Shown in pieces: positions 46,673 to 54,352 of a DNA stretch of 64,000 nt. Both the position numbers and the translations under genes were made by a program. The first letter of the stretch is position 1, and each line of letters begins with the position of its first letter. Where the stretch lies: IMG/VR virus record IMGVR_UViG_3300025011_000019, positions 62,001 to 126,000 of that record; one strand, 5' to 3'. The stretch is from a virus. The notes under the pieces are model-generated. The model was not told the origin of the DNA, did not search any database, and saw only the letters and a list, made by a program, of their open reading frames with translations.

Positions 46673-46701
46673 TTGCGTTACACCTTGTCTTATGGTATAC
46701 T
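46673..46701 (+). promoter_or_regulatory. Promoter for the first AgrC-like gene
   Basis: TTGCGT, 17 bases, TATACT, about 40 bases before the start codon. Likely drives the first AgrC-like gene and the AgrD-like precursor. Confidence 0.6.
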
Positions 46702-46741
46702 TATTACAGGTTAAGAAATGAATAAGAAAGAGGTAATACAT

Positions 46742-47527
46742 ATGCAAGGTGTAACAAATGCTTTATTGAACATGGTTCTTATATCCTTACCTGAAGAAAT
46801 ATTTGTAACATGTATGACATTAATATTGTTCAAAAGATTTGATTTACTTGACATAAGAATGTGGAGAATAAATATTAAGTGGATTATAATACCTTCATTG
46901 CTGATGGCAATGTGTATAAGTATTTTTAAGTATATTATAATTTTGCCTAAATTATTAACATCAATAATCTCATTAATAATATTTTGGTTGGCGATTATTT
47001 ACATAATAAGAATTACTGAAATAACTCAAGAAAATAAACTAATATTTAAAACCATAGTTTACTCAATGATTACTCTAATAATAGTCAGTTTAATTGAATT
47101 AGCTTATATGCCACTAACGTTTTCATTGTTAAAAATTCCTTATGAATATTTTAATCAAAATATTTCTTATATGTTTTTACTAGTAATTCCTTCTAGAATT
47201 TTAGAATTCTCAATAATAATATTTTTTATAGTTAAGATGAATGAACAAGTAAATATCAAATTGTACAATTTAGTGTTCAAAAATAAACCATTAACCAATA
47301 TGATAATTTTTATAATATCTTTCTTAACACTATTTACAATTTATGTTGTGAAATTGATAGGATATAATAATATCTTAAGCACATTGCCAATTTGGGAACA
47401 AATATTATCAATAGGATTCATTCTAAGTCTACCAACTATATTTCTTATGGTGTTGTGGTATATGATAAATTGTGTAGTCGGTATAGAAAAACGTATACAG
47501 CAAACGCAAGAAAATCTTATTGATTAA
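46742..47527 (+). CDS. AgrC-sensor-like membrane protein without kinase domain (copy 1)
   Basis: The ATG at 46742 is used. The 261-residue protein has about six or seven transmembrane helices and no histidine kinase domain. It begins MQGVTNALLNMVLISLPEEI and contains RFDLLDIRMW and FKYIIILPKLL. The same residues recur in the gene at 49364 (MQSITNAILN-type start, LLDILMW, FKYIIIVPK), so they are paralogues. AgrC receptors of Firmicutes have a membrane sensor of similar size and begin in a similar hydrophobic way; the kinase half is missing here. I infer a peptide-sensing or peptide-handling membrane protein. It lies 55 bases before the AgrD-like gene. Confidence 0.6.
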   Translation: MQGVTNALLNMVLISLPEEIFVTCMTLILFKRFDLLDIRMWRINIKWIIIPSLLMAMCISIFKYIIILPKLLTSIISLIIFWLAIIYIIRITEITQENKLIFKTIVYSMITLIIVSLIELAYMPLTFSLLKIPYEYFNQNISYMFLLVIPSRILEFSIIIFFIVKMNEQVNIKLYNLVFKNKPLTNMIIFIISFLTLFTIYVVKLIGYNNILSTLPIWEQILSIGFILSLPTIFLMVLWYMINCVVGIEKRIQQTQENLID

Positions 47528-47582
47528 GATGATTAAGGCATTTGTTATATAAATAAATTCTTGGAAAGGAGGTGACATTAAC

Positions 47583-47702
47583 ATGAAGAAAGTATATATT
47601 GTTCTTGCTGGATTAGTATCTATGTTAGCACTATTTACATCAAATATGGCTTCTTGGGCGTTTTCTTATCAACCAAAAGATCCTAAATGTCTAAATAAAT
47701 AA
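47583..47702 (+). CDS. agrD: AgrD-like cyclic peptide precursor, Ser in place of ring Cys
   Basis: The 39-residue peptide has the three AgrD parts: an amphipathic membrane leader (MKKVYIVLAGLVSMLALFTS), a short core, and a charged C-terminal tail (YQPKDPKCLNK) that resembles the tail of Clostridium AgrD (HQPEEPKSL). Aligned with the C. perfringens precursor (ACLWFT before HQP), the core here is ASWAFS before YQP, so the ring Cys is replaced by Ser and would give a lactone rather than a thiolactone. Ser-based rings are known from some staphylococci. AGGAGGTG precedes the ATG. AgrB lies downstream at 48713, separated by a MazF-like gene. Confidence 0.75.
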   Translation: MKKVYIVLAGLVSMLALFTSNMASWAFSYQPKDPKCLNK

Positions 47703-47720
47703 TTTTAATCACTTTTACAT

Positions 47721-47748
47721 ATAGGAGAGGACTTCGGTTCTCTCCTAT
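47721..47748 (+). terminator. 12-bp hairpin with a TTCG tetraloop after the AgrD-like gene
   Basis: ATAGGAGAGGAC pairs with GTTCTCTCCTAT (one G-T pair) around TTCG, an exceptionally stable loop. No T-run follows. It separates the AgrD-like gene from the promoter of the second MazF-like gene. Confidence 0.75.
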
Positions 47749-47788
47749 AACCATAATATAAATTAATAGACAATTGAAAATAATTATG

Positions 47789-47818
47789 TTGACATATCCA
47801 TACATAATAAGATATAAT
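47789..47818 (+). promoter_or_regulatory. Strong sigma-A type promoter for the MazF2-AgrB unit
   Basis: TTGACA, an 18-base spacer and TATAAT, both perfect boxes. It would drive the second MazF-like gene, AgrB and the second AgrC-like gene, separately from the AgrD-like gene. Confidence 0.8.
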
Positions 47819-47881
47819 TATACTATCAGTTAAAGAAAATTATTTTATATCTTATTAAATATGAAAAGGATGTGCATTATT

Positions 47882-48685
47882 ATGTTCAACAAATTATTTG
47901 CCAAATCAACTAATACCACCAACACTGAGGTAAATGCCAAAAAGGATTTTAAGAAACTAGCTAGTTTAATTATGCTTGCTAAAGGAACCCATAGGACAAT
48001 CAATAATTTTGGAGCAGACTGCAAAATTGAAGGAGGGTACATAGAACTTATCGTTCGTGAAAAAATAAATGTTTATCCGAACGTTCAAACCCTCAATGTT
48101 TTCGCAAATAATTCAGAAGGTAGGGTTTCGTTGCAGGATCTAAAAATAGCATGTGGATACTCTTTATATGCAAATAATGATTTAGAGCAAATAAAAAATA
48201 TTCGTGTCAGAAGAGGAGATTTTTGTTTCGCAGACTTTGGTGACAAAGGGATAGATAGTGAAGTAGGCGGCCCAAGAATGGTGCTTGTGGTGCAAAATAA
48301 TAAGGGGAATGCTTGCTCTAGCAACTCTATTGTCATAGCGATGACAACTAGATCCAAAGCTAAGATGCCGACTCACGTTTTCGCAAGCAGTAAAGAATGT
48401 AATATCCCACAGGACTCTATTATATGTTGTGAATTACCAAACACAATATCAAAAAGAAGATTAATAGGAAAGAATGGAGTATTTCAAAAAGTCGCTGAAT
48501 GTCCTTCAAATATAATGTTGAAAGTTGAAATTGCCCTTATGAAATCTGAGGGTATTTTAGAATTACATGTAAACGAAGAGGAAGCAATAGAGACTTTGAA
48601 AAATCTAAATAAAGTTAAACCAATCAGACAGAATATACAAGAAAATAATTATACTAGTGTAGGGCAACAGGTGGCTTATGCATGA
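47882..48685 (+). CDS. MazF/PemK-family protein 2 with an N-terminal extension
   Basis: The ATG at 47882 follows AAAAGGATGTGC. The C-terminal part (about residues 105-215) has the PemK/MazF plan: VRRGDFCFADFGDKGIDSE, GPRMVLVVQNN, IAMTTRS, KMPTHVFA and IPQDSIICCELPNTI. About 100 residues precede it, basic and beta-rich (KKLASLIMLAKGTHRTINNF), and about 50 follow. It differs from the usual 110-residue MazF. It is the first gene of the unit that also holds AgrB, which is unusual and suggests functional coupling. Toxicity, RNA cleavage or regulation are all possible. Confidence 0.75.
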   Translation: MFNKLFAKSTNTTNTEVNAKKDFKKLASLIMLAKGTHRTINNFGADCKIEGGYIELIVREKINVYPNVQTLNVFANNSEGRVSLQDLKIACGYSLYANNDLEQIKNIRVRRGDFCFADFGDKGIDSEVGGPRMVLVVQNNKGNACSSNSIVIAMTTRSKAKMPTHVFASSKECNIPQDSIICCELPNTISKRRLIGKNGVFQKVAECPSNIMLKVEIALMKSEGILELHVNEEEAIETLKNLNKVKPIRQNIQENNYTSVGQQVAYA

Positions 48686-48712
48686 TAAAAGAAAGGAAGA
48701 TTAAATAATTTA

Positions 48713-49345
48713 ATGAGTTTTATAGAATTTGTATCAAATCATTCTGCTAAGTGGTTAGCAAAAAAAGTACCTAATGATAAATATCCTACCGTAGAAGATC
48801 AGATTGAGGTTTTCACATATGGTTTCATGGTAGTTTGGGGTGCTATTTTTAAGGCTATGTTAATGGTATCTTTAGCATCTATTTTTAGCATAAAGCTTCC
48901 TACCCTAATAATCGCCTTGACCTTCAGTAGTTTACGTATCATAGCAGGTGGATACCATTTCGGGGAATATAATAAATGTATAACTTTTTCAACCATTCAG
49001 TTCATTGGATCAGCATTATTAATCAAATATACACTCCAATATTGGTCATTTATAGACATGTGGTATTTATTCAATTTCTGTGTTGTAATGACAATGTATA
49101 TAATTTATCGTTATGTACCTAGAGATACACCAAATAAACCAATCACAGAGCCATTAGAAATCAAAAAATTCAAAAGATGGTCATCATATTATCTATTTAT
49201 ATGGACAATCATAATGACCATCTCCCTACTTTTCAATCTAAAGATTATTGTAATTTCAAGTTGTTTTGGATTATTATTAGAATTATTTAGTATAAGCAGA
49301 ATAGGGCAAATTGTTTATTCTGCGCTAGATTCAAAAATAAAATAA
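48713..49345 (+). CDS. agrB: AgrB-like autoinducer-processing membrane protease
   Basis: The 210-residue protein has about five or six membrane helices and the AgrB catalytic region RIIAGGYHFGEYNKCITFS, in which the His (GGYH) and the Cys seven residues later are the known His/Cys pair that cleaves AgrD and forms the ring. Length and layout are normal. It would work at the cytoplasmic membrane on the AgrD-like precursor encoded upstream at 47583. It follows the second MazF-like gene by 27 bases and precedes the second AgrC-like gene by 18. Confidence 0.9.
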   Translation: MSFIEFVSNHSAKWLAKKVPNDKYPTVEDQIEVFTYGFMVVWGAIFKAMLMVSLASIFSIKLPTLIIALTFSSLRIIAGGYHFGEYNKCITFSTIQFIGSALLIKYTLQYWSFIDMWYLFNFCVVMTMYIIYRYVPRDTPNKPITEPLEIKKFKRWSSYYLFIWTIIMTISLLFNLKIIVISSCFGLLLELFSISRIGQIVYSALDSKIK

Positions 49346-49363
49346 AAAGGAGTGAACACCCAT

Positions 49364-50173
49364 ATGCAATCCATAACAAATGCCATCCTAAACACCATAT
49401 TTGTTGGCCTCCCTGAACAAATGTTCATTGTAATCATCGCATTATCACTTTTAAAAATTAATGATCTACTAGATATTTTAATGTGGAAACGTAGTCTAAC
49501 ATGGATTATGCTCACAGCATTACCAGTAGCAATAATGGCAAATATCTTCAAGTATATTATCATAGTACCAAAACAAAATTCTATATTATCAATTATGTTT
49601 CTAATGATAATCTTAATGGAATACATAGTCATCACAAACAGTTTTGACATAAACATATCATTAATATTTAAAACAGCAATCTATACAGTCGGAAGCTTCG
49701 TCATTGTAGGAATAATAGAATACGCATACTGTCCACTTCTATTATCGTTATTAGATAAGCCATATAGTTTTTTTAATGATAATGTCATGTACAATATCTT
49801 ATGGGCCATTCCAATCAAAATTTTGCATCTATGTATTGTTTCCTTAATTCTAGTTAGAAAAAACAGCAAAGTAAAAATTAATCTATTTAGTTCGGTTATC
49901 AGAAATAAATTTATTATTAGTGGTTTGTTGTTAGTATTGTCAACTAGAGTTCTAGTGGTAAATTATATGAACAAATTAGTAGAAAACAATAGCATTATAA
50001 TTAAATTACAATTTATTGATGAACTAATTGCTATTGTTATAATAACATCTATTCCAGTAATATTTTTAACATGGTTACTAATGGTAATTAATCATTATTT
50101 ATGCAAAGAAAAAACAGCACAAATGGTTTGTGAAAATGTTGGGAATCAAGATTATGAGAATATGATTAATTAA
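49364..50173 (+). CDS. AgrC-sensor-like membrane protein without kinase domain (copy 2)
   Basis: The ATG at 49364 lies behind AAAGGAGTGAACA. The 269-residue protein has about seven membrane helices and a short cytoplasmic tail, and shares the start and several blocks with copy 1 (TNAILN, GLPEQMF, LLDILMW, FKYIIIVPK). It ends without a kinase or ATP-binding motif. It is the last gene before the YopQ-like gene. I infer a receptor that signals by protein contact, or a decoy, rather than by phosphorelay. Confidence 0.6.
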   Translation: MQSITNAILNTIFVGLPEQMFIVIIALSLLKINDLLDILMWKRSLTWIMLTALPVAIMANIFKYIIIVPKQNSILSIMFLMIILMEYIVITNSFDINISLIFKTAIYTVGSFVIVGIIEYAYCPLLLSLLDKPYSFFNDNVMYNILWAIPIKILHLCIVSLILVRKNSKVKINLFSSVIRNKFIISGLLLVLSTRVLVVNYMNKLVENNSIIIKLQFIDELIAIVIITSIPVIFLTWLLMVINHYLCKEKTAQMVCENVGNQDYENMIN

Positions 50174-50212
50174 GGTGAGAGATATGATAATCAAGTGTAT
50201 AAAATAAATTAT

Positions 50213-50311
50213 TTGACATTATGCAATCAATAATGTTATAATGATATAATCATAAATAATAAAACTAATCAGGCATTCTTCTTGACGTATTGGCATATTA
50301 TATATTATAAT
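50213..50311 (+). promoter_or_regulatory. Two tandem promoters before the YopQ-like gene
   Basis: Promoter one: TTGACA (50213), 18-base spacer, TATAAT (50237-50242). Promoter two: TTGACG (50282), 18-base spacer, TATAAT (50306-50311). Downstream lie two inverted repeats: GTATTGG/CCAATAC (50287-50293 with 50330-50336) and AGCAACA/TGTTGCT (50339-50345 with 50351-50357). The arrangement is right for a tightly controlled repressor operon. Confidence 0.65.
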
Positions 50312-50384
50312 AGCATTGCGTATTATTAACCAATACATAGCAACATAACTTGTTGCTGATATGTCAAAAGGAGGAATAAATATT

Positions 50385-51740
50385 ATGAAACAAGATCGTC
50401 AAATTCTTGAGGATATTCTTAATTTAGTCATTGAAGATTATTCAAATGACAATCAAATTCAAGAGCAAGTCATAGGCAAATTATTAGAAAGAGGTATACC
50501 GAGGGGCAGAACTACAGGTATATTCACTAAAGCAATTCCTTTGGTTTATGTTGAAGAAATTGAACTATGTTTATTTACAAAATATCTTTATGGATACACT
50601 CACCGAACAGAAATAAATCCAGATGAGTTCTTTACAGAGATTGAATTGTCTTCTGCTGATTATTACAAAAAACTTGATAAAGAAAAAGTTAAGTATATTT
50701 TACTTCATAATGTCGATCAAATAGATGATAGTCAATGGTTATGTACAAAGGAAACTTATCAAAATATTAATCTTTATATGGGTAATGGACTATTAACATA
50801 TAATCCAAATACTCAAAGACAACTTTTAAAAAGACGAAGTGGAAACAGAATTGTTGAATCTATTAATATTGACAGCAAAAAGGTATCAGAAATTACAGAG
50901 TCAATGATAGATGGTTCTTTTTGCACTAATGCTATTATGTGGAACATTCGCAAAATAAATGGACAAGAAAAGTTTAAGTATGATCTTAAAACTAGAACGT
51001 TATTAATTGAACCAGATAATGCGTCTACGTTAGTAGACATAATTGATGGTGCAAATAGAACCTGTGGCATGTTAAAAACTGTTGAAATTAAGAATGACAT
51101 AGATAGGGTTACATCAATTTATATTCACCACGTTACAGAAGAGCGTGCCAATGAAATAATTCGACAAGAAAGTAAAAGTACACAAATTGAAACTGAATGG
51201 GTTGATTTTAAAAATACAGCCAATCCAAATATGGAAGTAGCAAAAGCTATTAATTCTAGACAAAGGGCAAACGAAATGTTTAATCGTATAGCCTTAAATG
51301 AAAAGGAATTGATTATTGAAAACAAATTAATGACATTTGATACTTTATCAAAATCCATTGAATTTCTTTATGATCTTAAAGAGGAGCCAGTTATTAGAAC
51401 CGCACAAGTTGAAAATGATATTGTAGAGTTGTTCAATAATATTATTGGACTCAATTATTCAAAGTTTAAAACAGAATTATCTAATACCAAAGAAAATTCA
51501 TATCTTGCACATAACAACATGTTTATGGGGTATATTATTTTAGGAGATTTATTAAGACAAGAATATGGTGATGACTGGAAACCTAGATTAGTAAAAGTAT
51601 TAAACTCTTTAGATTTCGATAAATCAAATAAAATTTGGAAAAAAATTGGAATCGAAAATCATGTAAATTTATCTACATTTAAAAAGATTTCTGATTATTT
51701 TAAAGATGTTGTTTATCAACTTCAGAAGGAGGTATCATAA
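50385..51740 (+). CDS. YopQ-like protein (DGQHR/DndB-like), 451 aa
   Basis: I start at the ATG behind AAGGAGGAATAAATA. Near residue 230 it carries VDIIDGANRTCGMLKTVEI, a variant of the DGQHR motif of DndB-like and ParB-like proteins, then NEIIRQESKSTQIETEW and an alpha-helical C-terminal half. SPbeta YopQ is about 460 residues and, as here, is followed directly by an integrase-like repressor gene. The identification rests on size, order and the motif. The stop overlaps the next ATG (TAATG), so the two are coupled. The function of YopQ is not established; it may help the repressor. Confidence 0.6.
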   Translation: MKQDRQILEDILNLVIEDYSNDNQIQEQVIGKLLERGIPRGRTTGIFTKAIPLVYVEEIELCLFTKYLYGYTHRTEINPDEFFTEIELSSADYYKKLDKEKVKYILLHNVDQIDDSQWLCTKETYQNINLYMGNGLLTYNPNTQRQLLKRRSGNRIVESINIDSKKVSEITESMIDGSFCTNAIMWNIRKINGQEKFKYDLKTRTLLIEPDNASTLVDIIDGANRTCGMLKTVEIKNDIDRVTSIYIHHVTEERANEIIRQESKSTQIETEWVDFKNTANPNMEVAKAINSRQRANEMFNRIALNEKELIIENKLMTFDTLSKSIEFLYDLKEEPVIRTAQVENDIVELFNNIIGLNYSKFKTELSNTKENSYLAHNNMFMGYIILGDLLRQEYGDDWKPRLVKVLNSLDFDKSNKIWKKIGIENHVNLSTFKKISDYFKDVVYQLQKEVS

Positions 51741-52750
51741 TGTCATTAACTATTGAAAGAACTTTATTTAACGAAGAATTGAAAAATCGTTTTCTTGATG
51801 AGAAATATCCTAATGAAAGCACTAGAGTGACAAATACCTCTATCTTAAAAAGTGTTAGTAGATTCGAGCATGAAAAAAACAAAGATTTGAGCAAATTTAG
51901 TTACGAGGAAGTAAAAGAATTACTAATTGGAATGAAAAAGAAATCTCTTAAATCATTAGGTGTATCTTATACAATTATCATGCAATATCTTGATTGGTGT
52001 TTATTTAACAATTACAGTTCAATGAACGTATTGAAATTAGTTGATAAAAAAGAAGATTTACCAAAATATATCCATCAAGTAGCTCAGAGAAATTCCTATA
52101 TCACTAGAGAACAAATGTATGATTATTGTGACGGATTGTATAATTATGTCGATAAAGCATTAATGGCATCATTATATGAAAATATCAGAGGCAGAACAAT
52201 AAAAGGACACACCTATGAAGAATTAAGAAATCTAAAAATGAGTGATCTAGACCCTGAATCAAATATAGTTATTATAACTAGAGATCCAGATGACAAAATT
52301 AAAAATCCTCGACCAAGACCTATAACTGTAGATCCAAGGACTATGGAAATATTGCGAATGGCTTGCATTGAAGACACTTATCATAAATCAAATGGAGAAG
52401 ATACCGGAAGATTTGCTATTATGCCTGTTAAAGATACTCCATATATTCTTAGAACACTTGACAGGAAAAGTAGTGACAATGATGAAAAAATTACTGTTGG
52501 AAATATAAGTTCGAGATTTAAAAACTTTAGAACTTATACAGGTATTAAATTTTTAAATCCAACTCTTATATTTCAATCCGGTATGCTTGACAGATGTTTA
52601 CAAAAAGAAATAGAACTTGGTGAATTAAAATCTGAAGATTTTAAGCAATTATTTAAAGACTTAGAATTGGATGAAAGGGGTTGGCAAGGATTAAAAGAAA
52701 TGTATGAGACTTATAAGCAAACACAAACTAAGTCTACAGTCCCTAAGTGA
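51740..52750 (+). CDS. MrpR/YopR-like repressor with inactive tyrosine-recombinase fold
   Basis: The 336-residue protein has an integrase-like layout: an N-terminal SAM-like domain (about 30-120) and a catalytic-domain-like part (about 130-330, with EELRNLKMSDLDPESNIVII and RPRPITVDPRTMEILR). The catalytic residues are gone: the arginine of the GLRxSEL box is replaced (GHTYEELRNLK), and no H-x-x-R or H box is seen near NPTLIFQSGM. SPbeta MrpR (YopR, 325 residues) is exactly such a dead integrase that acts as master repressor. I infer the lytic repressor of this phage. It is coupled to the YopQ-like gene and followed by a strong terminator. Confidence 0.65.
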   Translation: MSLTIERTLFNEELKNRFLDEKYPNESTRVTNTSILKSVSRFEHEKNKDLSKFSYEEVKELLIGMKKKSLKSLGVSYTIIMQYLDWCLFNNYSSMNVLKLVDKKEDLPKYIHQVAQRNSYITREQMYDYCDGLYNYVDKALMASLYENIRGRTIKGHTYEELRNLKMSDLDPESNIVIITRDPDDKIKNPRPRPITVDPRTMEILRMACIEDTYHKSNGEDTGRFAIMPVKDTPYILRTLDRKSSDNDEKITVGNISSRFKNFRTYTGIKFLNPTLIFQSGMLDRCLQKEIELGELKSEDFKQLFKDLELDERGWQGLKEMYETYKQTQTKSTVPK

Positions 52751-52763
52751 TGGGACTGTAGAC
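52732..52763 (+). terminator. 12-bp perfect hairpin that contains the repressor stop codon
   Basis: GTCTACAGTCCC and GGGACTGTAGAC flank TAAGTGAT. The stop codon of the MrpR-like gene is in the loop, so the hairpin starts inside the coding region. It ends the repressor unit. No T-run follows. Confidence 0.7.
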
Positions 52764-52995
52764 CCAATTATATCAGTCTAAACTTAAAATACATGAGAGT
52801 ATAAAAATAATTAAATCTAATTTAAAATTATTTTGTCGAAAGAATGGTTATATGCATATAATTTTTGTTTTGCAATTGGATGGACAAAGTGGGATAATGT
52901 AATTGGGCAAAGGGAGAATATATGTTCCTAAAATATGCTCAGAAAGGAACAAGCATTTGGTTTCACTAAAAAATATAAAGGGGGCAGTTGAATTA

Positions 52996-53394
52996 ATGAC
53001 AGAATTAGAAGTATTTGTATTAAAAGATAGTAGAGGAAATTTTGTAGGAGTTAACTCAATCTCATATGACAAACAAATTAGGAGATATATATATTCTTAT
53101 TCTGAAACGCTTTCGAATGGATATTATACATATACAGATGAATTGGATGCCAAAAATGAATTAAATCTTCTCCAAGAAAAGGGAATAAAAATAAAATTTG
53201 GGATTGCATTCCATATTGAAAGAGTTAATATGTTAGAAGTTTCAAGAAGTGAAGTTAAACTAGGCATTGTTAAAACTTGCCCATTTAAACACATAGTGAT
53301 CAATGAAATAGAAATAGATCATCCAGTGGTTGATTCCATAGGAATTAAAAGTATTTTGATGGATTACAGAGCAATGGTAGAAGTGGGGATTTAA
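52996..53394 (+). CDS. Hypothetical protein, 132 aa
   Basis: The ATG at 52996 lies behind AAAGGGGGC; the longer frame from 52903 lacks a ribosome site. Soluble, beta-rich protein (ELEVFVLKDSRGNFVGVNSI) with a helix (DELDAKNELNLLQEKG). The stop codon lies in a hairpin. Unknown. Confidence 0.6.
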   Translation: MTELEVFVLKDSRGNFVGVNSISYDKQIRRYIYSYSETLSNGYYTYTDELDAKNELNLLQEKGIKIKFGIAFHIERVNMLEVSRSEVKLGIVKTCPFKHIVINEIEIDHPVVDSIGIKSILMDYRAMVEVGI

Positions 53395-53399
53395 TCCCC
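53385..53399 (+). terminator. Short GC hairpin over the stop codon
   Basis: GGGGAT and ATCCCC pair around TTA, which is part of the ATT-TAA end of the gene, and TTTCTCTT follows. A classic small terminator. Confidence 0.65.
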
Positions 53400-53455
53400 T
53401 TTCTCTTAATCTATAAAACCCAAAATAAAACTTGACAGAAAAGAGAAGTTACAAA

Positions 53456-53983
53456 ATGAGAAAACTTAGTATTTTACTTAGTGCTTTTATTATCATAAGT
53501 AGTATGGGATCAAATCATATTAATAATTACAAAGGAAGTGATGCTAATGTTTTGAAAGAACTAAGAAAGCAATACATAGTGACTCCTACTAAGAAAGAGA
53601 TAATTAGCGAAGAAGATAAATCCATATTTAAAGTGACTAGTTATGATTTATCTGTCCAATCATGCACCAAATCAAGAGGAGAAAGTGGTTTTGGTATTAC
53701 AAAAAATGGTACAAACTTAAAAAATAAGTCATGGGAAAATACTGGTGCTAGATTCATATCAGTTGATACTAGAGTAATTCCATTAAATAAAAAAGTAAAA
53801 TTGACATTTATAGATCATAAACATAAGAAATATTCAGACAATTATACAACAGTAGATACAGGTTCAGGAATAATTGGAAATAGAGTGGATTTGTTTCTGG
53901 GAGATTTTCATAGTAGTAACCCGAGTAAAAAATCAATTGATTTCGGTATTGGATATGCTACAGTAACAATTTTAGAAAATTAG
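53456..53983 (+). CDS. Secreted 3D-domain protein (double-psi beta-barrel)
   Basis: Starts at the ATG behind GAAAAGAGAAG. MRKLSILLSAFIIISSMG is a signal peptide; the mature part has a linker and a 3D domain from about residue 60: FKVTSYDLSVQSCTKSRG, GFGITKNGT, FISVDTRVIPLNKKVKLTF, TVDTGSGIIGNRVDLFLGD. The three conserved aspartates of the family lie in SVD, TVD and RVD. Such domains occur in cell-wall hydrolases like YocH and the MltA family. It may act on the host wall. A position straight after the repressor is unusual for a lysis gene. Confidence 0.85.
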   Translation: MRKLSILLSAFIIISSMGSNHINNYKGSDANVLKELRKQYIVTPTKKEIISEEDKSIFKVTSYDLSVQSCTKSRGESGFGITKNGTNLKNKSWENTGARFISVDTRVIPLNKKVKLTFIDHKHKKYSDNYTTVDTGSGIIGNRVDLFLGDFHSSNPSKKSIDFGIGYATVTILEN

Positions 53984-54044
53984 CATAATCATGTGAACAA
54001 ATTAGTAAAATATAAAAATAAAATTTAAGGAGATGTTTAATATT

Positions 54045-54233
54045 ATGAGAGATTATGTATATGTTCAGTTTGATGGATTCAGAGATAGACTTAGAAAACA
54101 AGATGAACTAAAGAAGGAAATGATAAAAAGATTTGGTAAAAATAAACCAGATGATTTCAAGTTTAAAATAACTTTTGATAATTCTTTTGTAATAGTAGAA
54201 CATATAAATGAACGAGAACTTATTAATCGATAG
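54045..54233 (+). CDS. Hypothetical protein, 62 aa
   Basis: The second in-frame ATG, behind AAGGAGATGTTTAA, is used. Basic, helical centre (RDRLRKQDELKKEMIKRFG), then beta (FKFKITFDNSFVIVEHI). Unknown role. Confidence 0.6.
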   Translation: MRDYVYVQFDGFRDRLRKQDELKKEMIKRFGKNKPDDFKFKITFDNSFVIVEHINERELINR

Positions 54234-54352
54234 TGATACATAAAAGAAGACATAAAATATTTTCATAAAACTTTCCAATACACCCTTAATTTATAATTCT
54301 TATTCGTATAATCTTATAAAGTATAAATTAATTAGAAAAGAGTGTGGATTTA

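Noticed and set aside
50385-51740. ParB partition protein
   Set aside because: No ParA neighbour, and the motif is the DGQHR-like DGANR variant rather than the ParB box.
51740-52750. Active phage integrase
   Set aside because: The Arg and His-x-x-Arg boxes are missing; a repressor of MrpR type fits better.
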